64,000 bases of DNA from Sphingopyxis terrae subsp. terrae NBRC 15098. Lineage in GTDB: Bacteria; Pseudomonadota; Alphaproteobacteria; Sphingomonadales; Sphingomonadaceae. Position numbers and translations under genes: made by a program. Position 1 is the first letter of the stretch, and every line of letters begins with the position of its first letter. The notes under the pieces were generated by a model. The model had not been told where the DNA came from. It saw only the letters and a list, made by a program, of their open reading frames with translations, and did no database searches. Location: the NCBI RefSeq assembly GCF_001610975.1, contig NZ_CP013342.1, positions 3,667,001-3,731,000 on the forward strand. Reading direction: 5' to 3'. Shown here in pieces: positions 54,033 to 64,000 of the stretch.

Positions 54033-55823
54033 TCAGCTCTTCGGCCCGTCCACCAGACGGATATGCAATTCCTTGAGCTGCTTCTCGGAGACCGGTGCCG
54101 GTGCGCCCATCATCAGATCTTCGGCCTTTTGCGTCATCGGGAAGACAATCACCTCGCGAATGTTCGGCTCGTCGGCGAGCAGCATCACGATGCGGTCGAC
54201 GCCCGGCGCCGAACCGCCATGCGGCGGCGCACCGAACTTGAAGGCGTTGATCATGCCCGCGAAATTGGTGTCGACATCCTGCTGGCTGTAGCCCGCAATC
54301 TCGAACGCCTTGTACATGATATCGGGGCGGTGGTTCCGGATCGCCCCCGACGACAGTTCGACGCCGTTGCAGACGATGTCATATTGATAGGCGAGGATGT
54401 CGAGCGGGTCCTTGGTTTCCAGCGCCTCCATCTCGCCCTGCGGCATCGAGAAGGGATTGTGGCTGAAATCGATCTTGCCGGTTTCCTCGTCGGCCTCGAA
54501 CATCGGGAAATCGACGATCCAGCAGAATTCGAAGCGGCTCTTGTCGATAAGATCAAGCTGTTCGGCGACGCGGGTGCGTGCAAGACCGGCGAGCTTCGCC
54601 GCCTTGGCTTCCGGGCCCGCGGCGAAGAAGATGCCGTCGTTCGGGCCGAGACCCATCGCATCTGCGATTGCCTTCATGCCTTCCTGGCCGTGGTTGTTGG
54701 CGATCGGGCCGCCGAACACGCCGTCTTTCTGCGTCGCATAGCCCAGCCCCGGAAAACCCTCGGACTGCGCCCAGCTGTTCATTTCGTCGAAGAATTTGCG
54801 GCTCTTCTCGTGCGTTTCGGGCGCGGCAACGGCGCGGACGACCTGCCCTTCCTCGACCATCGAGGCGAAGCGGCCGAAGCCCGAGCCCTTGAAGAAATCG
54901 CCCACGTCATGGACGAGCAGCGGGTTGCGCAGGTCGGGCTTGTCGCTGCCATATTTCAGCATCGATTCGCGGTAGGGAATGCGCTGGAACGGCAGCGGCG
55001 ACACGGTGCGGCCCTTGCCGTCGAAATCGGCGAACTCCTCGAACACGCCGTGCAAGACGGGTTCGATGGCGTTGAAGACGTCGTCCTGCGTGACGAAGCT
55101 CATCTCGAAATCGAGCTGGTAGAATTCGCCCGGCGAACGGTCGGCGCGTGCATCCTCGTCGCGGAAACAGGGTGCGATCTGGAAATAGCGATCGAAGCCC
55201 GCAACCATCAGCAGCTGCTTGAACATCTGCGGCGCCTGCGGCAGCGCATAGAATTTACCGGGGTGGACGCGGCTGGGCACCAGATAGTCGCGCGCGCCCT
55301 CGGGGCTGCTCGCGGTCAGGATCGGGGTCTGGAACTCGGTGAAGCCCTGGTCGATCATACGGCGGCGCAGCGACGAAATGACGTTCGAGCGCAGCACGAT
55401 ATTCTTGTGCAGCCGTTCGCGGCGGAGATCGAGGAAGCGGTTGGTGAGGCGGATTTCTTCGGGATATTCGGCCTCGCCGAACACCGGCAGCGGCAGGCGG
55501 TCGGCCGCCGACTGCACTGTCACCGCGCTCGGATAGATTTCGATCTCGCCGGTCGCAAGCTTGGGGTTCAGCGTCTCGGGCGACCGCGCGGCGACCTTGC
55601 CGGTGAAGGTCAGGACGGACTCGGGGCCGACGCCATTGACCGTCGGATACAGGTCCGAATCCGTCTCCACCACGATCTGGGTGATGCCATAATGGTCGCG
55701 AAGATCGACGAAGAGCACATTCGCATGCTCGCGCGTCCGGTGCACCCAGCCCGAAAGACGGACTTCCTCGCCGACGTTGGCGGCGCGAAGGTCGGCGCAT
55801 GTGTGGGTGCGATAGGCGTGCAT
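54033..55823 (-). CDS. aspS: Aspartyl-tRNA synthetase
   Basis: 596 aa, bacterial class II synthetase. N-terminal OB-fold anticodon domain ([26 protein letters not shown]), motif 2 region [24 protein letters not shown], the bacterial GAD insertion (about 290-420) and motif 3 [20 protein letters not shown]. Charges tRNA-Asp; whether it also charges tRNA-Asn depends on residues I cannot judge. Divergent from rnd. Confidence 0.96.
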   Translation of the reverse strand: MHAYRTHTCADLRAANVGEEVRLSGWVHRTREHANVLFVDLRDHYGITQIVVETDSDLYPTVNGVGPESVLTFTGKVAARSPETLNPKLATGEIEIYPSAVTVQSAADRLPLPVFGEAEYPEEIRLTNRFLDLRRERLHKNIVLRSNVISSLRRRMIDQGFTEFQTPILTASSPEGARDYLVPSRVHPGKFYALPQAPQMFKQLLMVAGFDRYFQIAPCFRDEDARADRSPGEFYQLDFEMSFVTQDDVFNAIEPVLHGVFEEFADFDGKGRTVSPLPFQRIPYRESMLKYGSDKPDLRNPLLVHDVGDFFKGSGFGRFASMVEEGQVVRAVAAPETHEKSRKFFDEMNSWAQSEGFPGLGYATQKDGVFGGPIANNHGQEGMKAIADAMGLGPNDGIFFAAGPEAKAAKLAGLARTRVAEQLDLIDKSRFEFCWIVDFPMFEADEETGKIDFSHNPFSMPQGEMEALETKDPLDILAYQYDIVCNGVELSSGAIRNHRPDIMYKAFEIAGYSQQDVDTNFAGMINAFKFGAPPHGGSAPGVDRIVMLLADEPNIREVIVFPMTQKAEDLMMGAPAPVSEKQLKELHIRLVDGPKS

Positions 55824-56015
55824 TATGTTCGTCTTTCAAATGTCCGGGGAGGCGCGCCGGAAAACGTGCCAATATGGCCGCGCCTAAGGCAGGTCGCGGG
55901 GCCTTTTGTCAAGGGTGGACCCGCGATTCGCCCCGAACGGCGCCGCCCATGTCCCTGCGATGAACAGCGGTAAATTTTCCTGACGATTATGCTGCGGGCG
56001 CTGTATAGGCTCCCC

Positions 56016-57209
56016 ATGCAAATTCATCCGTTAATCGAGTCCAGCGAAGCGCTTCACCAGTTTGTCGACCTGATCAAGGGCAGCGACTTCATCGCCGTCG
56101 ACACCGAATTCATGCGCGAAAACACCTTCTGGCCCGAACTCTGCCTGATCCAGGTGGCCGATGCACACCACGCCGCCGCCGTCGATCCGATGGCGCCGGG
56201 CATCGACCTCGCCCCGCTGCTCGACCTGCTCGTCGACAATGAAGATGTGCTCAAGGTCTTCCACGCGGGCGGGCAGGATGTCGAAATCATCTTCAACCTG
56301 ACCGGCAAGACGCCGCACCCGATCTTCGACACCCAGATCGGCCAGATGGCGCTCGGTCAGGCCGAACAGGTCGGCTATTCGAATCTCGTCGAGGCCTGGC
56401 TCGGCCTGCAGCTCGACAAGGGCGCGCGCTTTACCGACTGGAGCCGCCGGCCGCTCGACAAGCGGCAGATCGACTACGCGATCGGCGACGTCACCCATCT
56501 GGCCAAAATTTTCCCGATGATGCTCAAAAAGCTCATCAAGACGGGCCGCGGCCACTGGCTCGACGAGGAAATGGAAAAGCTCGCCGATCCGTCCAACTAT
56601 GCGATCGACCCCGAAAAGGCGTGGCAGCGGATCAAGGTGCCGTCGCGCAAGCTGGACGCGCTCGGCCGGCTCAAGGCTCTCGCCGCATGGCGCGAGCGCG
56701 AGGCGCGCAACAAGAATCTGCCGCGCGGACGCATCGTCAAGGACGAGACGCTCGCCGACCTTGCCGCGCATCCGCCGAAAAATCAGGACGGCCTCGGCAG
56801 CGTGCGCGGCCTGTCGGCGACATGGCGGTCGAACGACATCGGCGGGCGGCTGATGGACGCGCTCGCGAGCGCCAAGCCGTTGCCCAAGGACGACATGCCC
56901 GACCGCGCCCCGCGCGGTCCGGGGCTGGGCAAGGAAGGCGCGCTCGTCGCCGATCTGCTCAAGCTGCTGCTCAAGATCCGCTCGCGCGAACTCAATGCCG
57001 CGGCGCGGCTCATCGCGCGCAGCGACGATCTCGAAGCGCTCGCGGCCGGGCGCCGCGACGATATCCCGATGATGAAGGGCTGGCGCTACGACGTGTTCGG
57101 CCACGCCGCGCTCGACCTTGTCGAAGGCCGCGTCGGCTTTGCGGTCAAGAACGGCAAGCTGGTGATGAGCGAGATCGAAGCCCCCGCCCCGGCCGAAACC
57201 GACGCCTGA
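56016..57209 (+). CDS. rnd: Ribonuclease D
   Basis: 397 aa 3'-5' exoribonuclease for tRNA 3'-end maturation. DEDD exonuclease motifs: IAVDTEFMRENTFWPELCLIQ near 25-45, VFHAGGQDVEII near 85-96 and YAIGDVTHLAKIFPMM near 155-170. An HRDC domain follows (RLKALAAWREREARNKNLPRG near 230-250). The ATG at 56016 was chosen as the start of conserved sequence; upstream in-frame codons to 55989 are doubtful. Confidence 0.94.
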   Translation: MQIHPLIESSEALHQFVDLIKGSDFIAVDTEFMRENTFWPELCLIQVADAHHAAAVDPMAPGIDLAPLLDLLVDNEDVLKVFHAGGQDVEIIFNLTGKTPHPIFDTQIGQMALGQAEQVGYSNLVEAWLGLQLDKGARFTDWSRRPLDKRQIDYAIGDVTHLAKIFPMMLKKLIKTGRGHWLDEEMEKLADPSNYAIDPEKAWQRIKVPSRKLDALGRLKALAAWREREARNKNLPRGRIVKDETLADLAAHPPKNQDGLGSVRGLSATWRSNDIGGRLMDALASAKPLPKDDMPDRAPRGPGLGKEGALVADLLKLLLKIRSRELNAAARLIARSDDLEALAAGRRDDIPMMKGWRYDVFGHAALDLVEGRVGFAVKNGKLVMSEIEAPAPAETDA

Positions 57210-57238
57210 GGGCGCGCCTGCGCGCCCTCCCATTCTGC

Positions 57239-58723
57239 TCAGAGCAGCACTAGCTCCGGCTTGACCCCGAACGCCTGCGCCAGCGCGCGCAGGCGCCGGT
57301 CGACCGATTCGCCCGCCAGATGATGCCAGCCGGGATCGAGGCTGAGCCGTAGCTTGCCGTCGTCGAGCGCGATGGCGCTCGCCTTGAGCGGCGCCTCCAC
57401 CCCGCCGGTGAGCCGCTGCGCCAGCCGGATGGCAAGCCCCCACTGCCGCGCCCGGTCGATGCGGTCCGCCGGAACGAGGCTGGTCATCGCGGGAAAATCG
57501 ATGTCGGCGCCGCCGAACCCGGCGTGCAGGGCGCGCGCGAGCAGGATGCGGCCGGGAATGTCGATGCTGCGCCAGTTGCCGTGCAGCCCGATCTCGGTCC
57601 CGCGTTCGGCACGGAAATCGGGGTTTGCCGACCAGGCGACATCGCTGAGCAGGCTGGCGGCGAGCCGGATGCGGCTGTCGCTCGCCTCCTCATTGGCGAA
57701 CAGCGGCGCGATCCACTCGGCGATCGCGCGGCCGTGCGGGGCGAAGCGAGCAAGTCGTCGTCCCTCGAACTCCGCCGCGACGATCAGCGGATCCTGCGCC
57801 CGGGTCGCGGGGTCGAGCGCCTGATAGAGCAACCCTTCGCGCAGCCCCGATGAGGAGACGGTCATCTCGGGCACGTCGATGATATTGACCAGCGCCGCGA
57901 GCAGCGCCGCGGCATCGGGGAGCGTTGCAGCGCGGTTCGACGCCATCCCCGGAATCGCGCGCAACTCCTCGAAACTCATCCGTTTTGTCGCGCGCAGCAG
58001 CCGGCGCAGCGCGGCGCGCGGCATCACATGATGGTCGAGCACCGGCAGCGGGTCCTGCGTCAGTTCGATGTCGAGACGCGACAGCGCGCGCCACGATCCG
58101 CCGACAAGATAGAGCGGCAGCCCGGTCATATTGTCCGGCCAGCCCGCGCCCTTGAGCATCTTGCGCACGGATCGCTCGAAAACCTGCTGCCCCTGCTTGC
58201 GCAGCGCGGGCAGGCGCAGCACGCCGAGCGGGAAGGACACGCGCCGCCCGACGGTGCCGCCCGACACTTCGGCCAGCTCAAGGCTACCGCCGCCTAGGTC
58301 GACCGCGATACCGTGCGCGTCGGGGATTGCCGAGATGACGCCGCAGCCCGCCGCTTCGGCTTCTTCTTCGCCCGACAGCAGGCGGATCTTCAATCCCGCC
58401 TCGGCAGCACCGGCGATGAAATCGGGGCCGTTCTCTGCATCGCGCACCGCCGCGGTCGCGACGCATTGCAGGTCCTTCACCTCCATGTGCCGCGCGAGCA
58501 GCGCATAGCGGCGCAGCGCGATCAGCCCGCGTTCGGCATCTTCGGGCGCGATGCGATTGTCGATCGCGAGCCCGCGGCCCAACCCGGCCGGCACCTTTTC
58601 GTTGAAGATCACCGCGGGCGCGCGCGGCGGCCCTTCATAGACGACGAGGCGGACCGAGTTGGACCCGATATCGATGACGGCGGAACGATGGGCGGTCAGT
58701 CTGGTGGATCGGGCGATCGGCAA
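57239..58723 (-). CDS. ppx: Exopolyphosphatase (Ppx/GppA)
   Basis: 494 aa of the actin-like ASKHA fold; removes terminal phosphate from polyphosphate, or acts on pppGpp. N-terminal phosphate-1 loop VIDIGSNSVRLVVYEG near 16-31, the catalytic region with SGEEEAEAAGCGVISAIPDA, and phosphate-2 loop GIAVDLGGGSLELAEVSGG. The C-terminal HD-like region is shorter than in E. coli Ppx. TTG at 58723, 3 bases after the ppk1 stop, is the likely start. Confidence 0.93.
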   Translation of the reverse strand: MPIARSTRLTAHRSAVIDIGSNSVRLVVYEGPPRAPAVIFNEKVPAGLGRGLAIDNRIAPEDAERGLIALRRYALLARHMEVKDLQCVATAAVRDAENGPDFIAGAAEAGLKIRLLSGEEEAEAAGCGVISAIPDAHGIAVDLGGGSLELAEVSGGTVGRRVSFPLGVLRLPALRKQGQQVFERSVRKMLKGAGWPDNMTGLPLYLVGGSWRALSRLDIELTQDPLPVLDHHVMPRAALRRLLRATKRMSFEELRAIPGMASNRAATLPDAAALLAALVNIIDVPEMTVSSSGLREGLLYQALDPATRAQDPLIVAAEFEGRRLARFAPHGRAIAEWIAPLFANEEASDSRIRLAASLLSDVAWSANPDFRAERGTEIGLHGNWRSIDIPGRILLARALHAGFGGADIDFPAMTSLVPADRIDRARQWGLAIRLAQRLTGGVEAPLKASAIALDDGKLRLSLDPGWHHLAGESVDRRLRALAQAFGVKPELVLL

Positions 58724-58726
58724 GTG

Positions 58727-60898
58727 TCAGTCTTCGCGCATGTTGAAATCGAGGGTCGGAACATCCTGCCGCTTGTGCAGCGCGGTCCCGCGCCCCGAAA
58801 GCGAGGGGTTGTTCATGAAATAATGGTGCAGGTTAAACGGCTTGTCGCCCGGATCGACGCGCACATAGGTGCCGTCGGCCTGCAGCACCCAGCTTTGTTC
58901 ATTGTCGATCAGATTGGCAACGAGCACCTGATCCAATATCTGGTCGTGGACGGTCGGGTTTTCGATCGGGATCATATATTCGACGCGGCGATCGAAGTTG
59001 CGCGGCATCCAGTCAGCGCTCGAGATATAAAGCTTGGCGCGCTGGTGCGGCAGGCGCGATCCGTTGGCGAAGGCCCAGATGCGGCTATGTTCGAGGAAAC
59101 GGCCGACGACCGATTTGACGCGGATCGTCTCCGACAGGCCGGGAACGCCGGGACGCAGGCAACAGATGCCGCGCACGATCAACTCGATCGGCACCCCCGC
59201 CGCGCTCGCTTCGTAAAGCTTGTCGATGATGCCGGGATCGACAAGGCTGTTCATCTTCGCCCACAGCCCCGACGGCAATCCCGCCCGCGCCGCCGCAATC
59301 TCGGCATCGACAAGCTCGCAAAGATGCGCGCGCATGTTGAGCGGCGACATCGTCACCAGCTCGAGCCGCTCGGGCTCGACATAGCCGGTGATATAATTGA
59401 ACAGTTGCGCCGCATCGCGCCCTGCGCGCGGATCGGCCGTGAAGAAGCTGAGGTCGGTATAGATGCGCGCGGTGATCGGGTGGTAATTGCCCGTACCGAA
59501 GTGGCAATAGGTCCGGTACCCCTGCCCCTCGCGGCGCACGACCATCGAGATTTTGGCGTGCGTCTTCCACTCGATGAAACCGTAGACGACCTGCACCCCG
59601 GCGCGTTCGAGCTGGTTCGCCCAGAGTAGATTCTGCTCCTCGTCGAAGCGCGCCTTGAGTTCGACAACCGCCGTCACCGACTTGCCCGCCTCGGCTGCCT
59701 CGATTAGCGCGCGGATGACGGGCGACTGGTTGCCGGCACGATAGAGCGTCTGCTTGATCGCGACGACATCTGGATCGGCGGCTGCCTGCCGGAGAAAGGA
59801 CACGACGACGTCGAAGCTTTCATAGGGGTGATGGACGACGATGTCCTTGGACCGGATCGCCGCGAAACAATCGCCGCCATGTTCGCGGATGCGTTCCGGA
59901 AAACGCGGCGAATAGGCCGGGAATTTCAGGTCGGGGCGATCGACATCGACCAGCGCAGACAGCGCCGCGAGCCCTACGAAACCGCCGATCTTCGCCACGA
60001 TCGCTTCATGCCCCTGAATATCGGCGTTGAGCACTGCGGCCAGTTCGGCCGGCATGTCGGCCTCGAGTTCGAGCAGGATCACCCGCCCGCGCCGGCGGCG
60101 GCGAATCGCGGTGCGGAACAGGCGCACCAGATCCTCGGCCTCTTCCTCGATTTCGATGTCGCTGTCGCGGATGATGCGGAACACGCCGATCGAGCGGCTC
60201 GTATAGCCGGGGAAAATCAGGTCGGCGAACAGTTCGACCAGATATTCGATCGGCACGAAGCTCGTCGCCTCGCCCGGTACCGGTACCAGTCGCGGCAGCG
60301 AAGCGGGGATCATCACCAGTTCGCGCACCGTGTCGCCCGTCGCCTGGCGCTGGAGATCGAAGATCACGCCAAGGCCGCGGTTGGGGATGAAGGGAAAGGG
60401 GTGCGCAGGATCGAGCACCTGCGGCGTCAGGATCGGGAATATCTGTTCGCTGAAATATTGGCGGAGCGAAGCGCGCAGTCGCTCGCGCTCCGACCCGGCG
60501 CCATGAACGATGACCCCTTGTTCGGCGAGCAGACCGTGCAGCTTCTGCCACTCGCTCTGCTGTTCGTCGACGAGCCGGTTCACCTCGGCCTCGATCTCGG
60601 CGAGCTGCTGCCCCGGCGAGCGGCCGTCGGCCGACGGATCGTCGATCCCCTGAAGCTGCTGCCCCTTCAGGCCGGCGACGCGGACCATGAAGAATTCGTC
60701 GAGATTGCTCCCCGAAATCGACAGGAAGCGCAGCCGCTCGAGCAAGGGATGCGCCGGATTGCGCGCCTCCTCCATCACCCGCCGGTTGAAGGCGAGCCAC
60801 GACAGTTCGCGGTTGAAAAAGCGGTCGGGGTTCTTCTTGTCGAAGTCCGGAACCACCGGATCATTATCGGCGCGAAGGGGCTGACCGGTTATCGACAT
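58727..60898 (-). CDS. ppk1: Polyphosphate kinase 1
   Basis: 723 aa. Synthesises long-chain polyphosphate from ATP. It starts [20 protein letters not shown] and has the autophosphorylated histidine region [20 protein letters not shown] and the second catalytic domain [21 protein letters not shown]. Operon hda-ppk1-ppx: the start overlaps the hda stop by 10 bases and ppx follows after 3 bases. Confidence 0.96.
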   Translation of the reverse strand: MSITGQPLRADNDPVVPDFDKKNPDRFFNRELSWLAFNRRVMEEARNPAHPLLERLRFLSISGSNLDEFFMVRVAGLKGQQLQGIDDPSADGRSPGQQLAEIEAEVNRLVDEQQSEWQKLHGLLAEQGVIVHGAGSERERLRASLRQYFSEQIFPILTPQVLDPAHPFPFIPNRGLGVIFDLQRQATGDTVRELVMIPASLPRLVPVPGEATSFVPIEYLVELFADLIFPGYTSRSIGVFRIIRDSDIEIEEEAEDLVRLFRTAIRRRRRGRVILLELEADMPAELAAVLNADIQGHEAIVAKIGGFVGLAALSALVDVDRPDLKFPAYSPRFPERIREHGGDCFAAIRSKDIVVHHPYESFDVVVSFLRQAAADPDVVAIKQTLYRAGNQSPVIRALIEAAEAGKSVTAVVELKARFDEEQNLLWANQLERAGVQVVYGFIEWKTHAKISMVVRREGQGYRTYCHFGTGNYHPITARIYTDLSFFTADPRAGRDAAQLFNYITGYVEPERLELVTMSPLNMRAHLCELVDAEIAAARAGLPSGLWAKMNSLVDPGIIDKLYEASAAGVPIELIVRGICCLRPGVPGLSETIRVKSVVGRFLEHSRIWAFANGSRLPHQRAKLYISSADWMPRNFDRRVEYMIPIENPTVHDQILDQVLVANLIDNEQSWVLQADGTYVRVDPGDKPFNLHHYFMNNPSLSGRGTALHKRQDVPTLDFNMRED

Positions 60899-61545
60899 GT
60901 GCCTGTTTCCTGCCTTTCGAGCAAATCGGGATCGATGAGCCCCTGTGACAGTAATGTTTCACGCGTAAGACGAATGCTAATGGCGCGCCCTTTTTCGAGC
61001 GATGCCGCGTCGAGCGCCGCAACGACGCGGTGGATCATCGCATAGCTGCGCTCCATCCGCGGCACGACATAGGCGGCGACGTCGGGCGAAATCGCCATCC
61101 CGCGCTGGGCAAAAAGTGCGTCGATCAGGTCGCGTGCCAGGCAATCGTCGGGCTCGCCGATCGTCAGCACCGGCACTGCGCGCAACCGCGAAGCAAGGTC
61201 GGGAAGCGCGATCGCCCATTCGGACGGCGGCGCATCGGCAATGATGAGCAGAGGCGTTCCCGACGCCTGCGCCGCGTTCCAGGCGTGGAAAATCTCCTCT
61301 TCGGACACGCTGGCATGACCATCGATCACGCGCCCGCCCGATTCGCGTGCGAACAGCCGCCCCATCAGGCTGCGCCCCGATCCGCGCGGCCCGGTCAGCA
61401 CCGCAGTGCGCACCGGCCAGGTCGCGACATGGCGCAGATAGCGCACCGCGTCGGCGTTGCTCGTCCCGACGATCAGCGGACCGTCATTGGCGCCGCCCGC
61501 GCTCCAGTCGAGCGGCAGCGCGATCTGTCCCGAACCACGAGGCAT
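60889..61545 (-). CDS. hdaA: Hda-like DnaA regulator
   Basis: 218 aa, DnaA-type AAA+ domain without the DnaA DNA-binding domain. It opens [13 protein letters not shown] (clamp-binding QxxLPL type), the usual Hda start, and would inactivate DnaA-ATP through the sliding clamp. The P-loop reads GPRGSGRS, with Arg in place of the Walker Lys, and the Walker B region ([10 protein letters not shown]) lacks the second acidic residue. Overlaps ppk1 by 10 bases and abuts the DUF2066-like gene by 1 base. Confidence 0.88.
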   Translation of the reverse strand: MPRGSGQIALPLDWSAGGANDGPLIVGTSNADAVRYLRHVATWPVRTAVLTGPRGSGRSLMGRLFARESGGRVIDGHASVSEEEIFHAWNAAQASGTPLLIIADAPPSEWAIALPDLASRLRAVPVLTIGEPDDCLARDLIDALFAQRGMAISPDVAAYVVPRMERSYAMIHRVVAALDAASLEKGRAISIRLTRETLLSQGLIDPDLLERQETGTCR

Positions 61546-62816
61546 CAGCGACTGATCCTGAGCTGGCCGCCGCCTTCCTGCACCTTGAAACCGCGCGCCG
61601 CGAGCGCCGCCTTCAGTGCGCCGACGTCGCCGCGGAAGGTGACGCGCATCACCGACATGCCGCCGAGCGCGAGACTGCTCGTCGCGGCCGACTGGACTCC
61701 CGAAATGCCGCCCACGGCGCGTTCGGTCGCCGAAACCGATTCGACGTCGGGTGATGCATATTGGACCGTGAAGGTCTGCAGCCCCGCAGGCGCCGTCGTC
61801 GGCAGGCTGGTGTCGGTCTCGCCGGCCACCACAGTCTCGTCAGTCGCCACCTCTTCGGGCAGATCCTCCTTCTCGACCGGCTTTTCGAGCACGAGATAGG
61901 CGTCGGTGCGCAGCTGTCCGGCGGCGAGCGCCTGCGTGTAGAGCGCATCCATCCGTGCCACCGCCTTTTCCATCATGTCGGGAATCGCGGCGGCGTTGGG
62001 CGCGGTCATCGTGAAGGCGCCGATCAGGCGGTTGTCAGGACTGTAGCGCGCGGCGAAATGGCCCGTCACCGGTCCGCCGGGATAGCTGTATTCGACCCGC
62101 GCGATCGGAATCAGCACGTCGGCTGCGCCATATTGGTCGAGGATGACGCGCCACCAGACGCGGCCGCGCCGTCCGGTCTGCCCCGGATTGAGCAGCAGCG
62201 TGTCGGCGCCGGTGCCCGCGGTGCGGACATAGTCGATCGCGCTCTGCCCGGTATTATATTCGGCCCAGGCGCGCTGCCACGCGCTGCGCTGTTCGAATAC
62301 CTGCTGAATGCCGTCGATCGAATAGACGGGAATCACCAGCAGCGGCGGCGAACGCAGGGTGCGGCCGCTGACGCCGAGGATCTGCCCGGCACGGACGCGG
62401 TCGAACTGGACGCCCAGCGTCGCGACATAGCGGCGCGGCCCGACCTGTTCCTTTTCCACCACGATCGCGGTGACGATGCCGTCGAGTACCGAATCGGACA
62501 GCGCCGGACCGTCGCTGCCGTTGGTCTTGCGATAGAGTTGCTGCCACCCCTTGCGCTGCGCCTCGCGCCATCCCTTTTCGCGCGCATCCTCCGGATTGTC
62601 GCCGGTGACGTCGATCGCGATGCCGCTCGCCAGAAAATCGCCGCTGCTGTTGATCGGCGTGATCCCGCGGTCGCCATGCGCGATCTGCCCCTGGACGACG
62701 CCGACGACAAGAATCAGCGTGAGGAAGCCGAGCAGGACGGCAAGCCGCCGGTCGCGGCCAAGAATTCCGCCAAGGTCGATGCGCGGAAGCGGGCGAAGGG
62801 ATAGGGCGGAAATCAT
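61545..62816 (-). CDS. DUF2066-like membrane-anchored protein
   Basis: 423 aa. An N-terminal hydrophobic segment (about 24-44, [19 protein letters not shown]) is followed by the DUF2066-like region, with [35 protein letters not shown] near 68-102. A C-terminal ferredoxin-like domain (about 345-423, [21 protein letters not shown]) is probably why such proteins are sometimes called heavy-metal-associated; no CxxC is present. The purM-DUF2066-hda neighbourhood is also seen in gammaproteobacteria. Function unknown; it shares 1 base with the hda start. Confidence 0.8.
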   Translation of the reverse strand: MISALSLRPLPRIDLGGILGRDRRLAVLLGFLTLILVVGVVQGQIAHGDRGITPINSSGDFLASGIAIDVTGDNPEDAREKGWREAQRKGWQQLYRKTNGSDGPALSDSVLDGIVTAIVVEKEQVGPRRYVATLGVQFDRVRAGQILGVSGRTLRSPPLLVIPVYSIDGIQQVFEQRSAWQRAWAEYNTGQSAIDYVRTAGTGADTLLLNPGQTGRRGRVWWRVILDQYGAADVLIPIARVEYSYPGGPVTGHFAARYSPDNRLIGAFTMTAPNAAAIPDMMEKAVARMDALYTQALAAGQLRTDAYLVLEKPVEKEDLPEEVATDETVVAGETDTSLPTTAPAGLQTFTVQYASPDVESVSATERAVGGISGVQSAATSSLALGGMSVMRVTFRGDVGALKAALAARGFKVQEGGGQLRISR

Positions 62817-62901
62817 CTCTTCTCTGTTCTTTGCCCCGAAGTGCGGAGCCGGACAAGGAAATCATGGCATTTGTCGGCCGGAAGCGTTAGTCGCGCGGGC
62901 C

Positions 62902-64000
62902 ATGGATTCCAAGCACAACCCGCCCGACGGCCAACCCGCCTCCTACACCTATGCGCAGGCCGGCGTCTCGATAGAGACCGGCAATGCGCTGGTCCGGGCC
63001 ATCGCCCCGCTTGCCCGCGCAACACGCCGCCCCGGCGCCGATGCCGACCTCGGCGGCTTTGGCGGCTTTTTCGACCTGAAAGCGGCGGGGTTCAACGATC
63101 CGCTGCTCGTCGCCGCGAACGACGGCGTCGGCACCAAGCTCAAACTCGCGATCGACGCGGGCAAGCATAACGGCGTCGGCATCGACCTCGTTGCCATGTG
63201 CGCCAACGACCTGATCGTGCAGGGCGCCGAGCCGCTGTTCTTCCTCGACTATTATGCCACCGGCAAGCTCGACAATGCGATCGCGACCGAAGTGGTCGCC
63301 AGCATCGCGGAGGGCTGCAAGCAGGCGGGCTGCGCGCTGATCGGCGGCGAAACTGCCGAGATGCCGGGGATGTATTCGGACGGCGACTACGATCTTGCGG
63401 GCTTTTGCGTCGGCGCGGTCGAGCGCGACCAGGTACTCACCGCCGACAAGGTCGCGGCGGGCGACGTGATCCTCGGCCTCGCTTCGTCGGGGGTGCATTC
63501 GAACGGCTTTTCGCTCGTGCGCCGCCTCGCCGCCGACAAGGGCTGGAAGCTCGACCGCCCGGCGCTGTTCGATCAGACCGTCCTGCTGATCGACGCGCTG
63601 ATGGCGCCGACGCGCATCTATGTGAAAAGCCTCCTGCCGCTCGTGAAGACCGGCAAGGTCCATGCGCTCGCGCACATCACCGGCGGCGGCCTGCTCGAAA
63701 ATATCCCCCGCGTGCTGCCCAAAACGCTCCACGCGCATATCGATGCCGACGCCTGGGACCAGCCGCGGCTGATGGCGTTCCTGCAGGCGCAGGGCAATAT
63801 CGAGCCCGAAGAAATGGCGCGCACTTTCAACTGCGGGATCGGCATGGCAGTCGTCGTCGCCGAACGCGACGTCGCGGCCGCGACCGAAACGCTCGAAGCA
63901 GCCGGCGAAACCGTCCACCGCATCGGCCACATCGCGGCGGGCGAAAAGGGCTGCACCGTGTCGGGCGGCGCGGAAACGTGGAGCGCGATGGGTGCGTGGA
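62902..64000 (+). CDS. purM: Phosphoribosylformylglycinamidine cyclo-ligase, runs off the window
   Basis: 366 residues are visible, and the end is probably only a few residues away. Fifth step of purine synthesis, closing the imidazole ring with ATP. PurM motifs: [16 protein letters not shown] near 16-31, [28 protein letters not shown] (glycine-rich ATP site near 62-75), [28 protein letters not shown] and [15 protein letters not shown]. It is divergent from the DUF2066-like gene across 85 bases. Confidence 0.95.
   Translation, partial: MDSKHNPPDGQPASYTYAQAGVSIETGNALVRAIAPLARATRRPGADADLGGFGGFFDLKAAGFNDPLLVAANDGVGTKLKLAIDAGKHNGVGIDLVAMCANDLIVQGAEPLFFLDYYATGKLDNAIATEVVASIAEGCKQAGCALIGGETAEMPGMYSDGDYDLAGFCVGAVERDQVLTADKVAAGDVILGLASSGVHSNGFSLVRRLAADKGWKLDRPALFDQTVLLIDALMAPTRIYVKSLLPLVKTGKVHALAHITGGGLLENIPRVLPKTLHAHIDADAWDQPRLMAFLQAQGNIEPEEMARTFNCGIGMAVVVAERDVAAATETLEAAGETVHRIGHIAAGEKGCTVSGGAETWSAMGAW

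Noticed and set aside
53982..55973. 663-codon plus-strand open frame opposite aspS
   Set aside because: Composition shadow of aspS with repetitive Asp/Val/His content.

Overview
The window is about 64 kb of GC-rich chromosome, densely packed with genes. Several features point to an alphaproteobacterium of the Sphingomonadales, most likely Sphingopyxis or a close relative. These include a class I lysyl-tRNA synthetase, the argS-SPOR-nagZ-scpA-scpB-tatA-tatB-tatC gene order, plsX-fabH-ihfA-merR, an hda/ppk1/ppx/rnd/aspS neighbourhood, an EcfG-type promoter and a CtrA box. The genus call rests on protein style and gene order only. I see no prophage, IS element, CRISPR array, rRNA or convincing tRNA.

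Layout. 0-4 kb: the end of an amidohydrolase, a membrane PAS-GGDEF-EAL-PilZ protein for cyclic-di-GMP turnover, and a fatty-acid desaturase. 4-6.2 kb: a three-gene operon resembling a bufferin (copper-binding modified peptide) system. It has an exported six-cysteine precursor peptide, a DUF692/MNIO iron enzyme and a DUF2063 partner protein, and its own promoter, a leader palindrome and an internal hairpin. 6.1-14 kb: half-length asparaginase, lysK, PilZ, NTF2-like protein, DinG-type helicase, SixA phosphatase, a lower-GC orphan gene and an OmpR-like regulator with a degenerate receiver. 14-25 kb: acyl-CoA ligase, merR, ihfA, fabH, plsX, rpmF, MAPEG protein, MBL hydrolase, zinc-ribbon protein, aspartic protease, ygfZ, pyrC and rarD.

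25-41 kb: stress and envelope proteins (glycine-zipper protein, CsbD, lipoproteins), thiS-thiG, aroQ, accB-accC, two L,D-transpeptidases, an ArsC-family protein, RNase T2, nadC, nitronate monooxygenase, cyclophilin and mgtE. 41-50 kb: entericidin-like peptide, then the minus-strand block argS to tatC, which links translation, cell-wall recycling, chromosome condensation (ScpAB) and Tat export. 49-64 kb: ispH-thrB-rnhA, a J-domain protein, three polyphosphate genes (ppk2, ppx, ppk1), aspS, rnd, hda, a DUF2066-like protein and purM, which runs off the window end.

The most interesting region is the bufferin-like operon at 4.07-6.13 kb. The family is known from recent work, so it is not wholly undescribed, but this copy is minimal (no DoxX gene next to it) and its regulatory layout is readable from the sequence. 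Only one gap exceeds 300 bases (18762-19105); it holds a small palindrome and little else.
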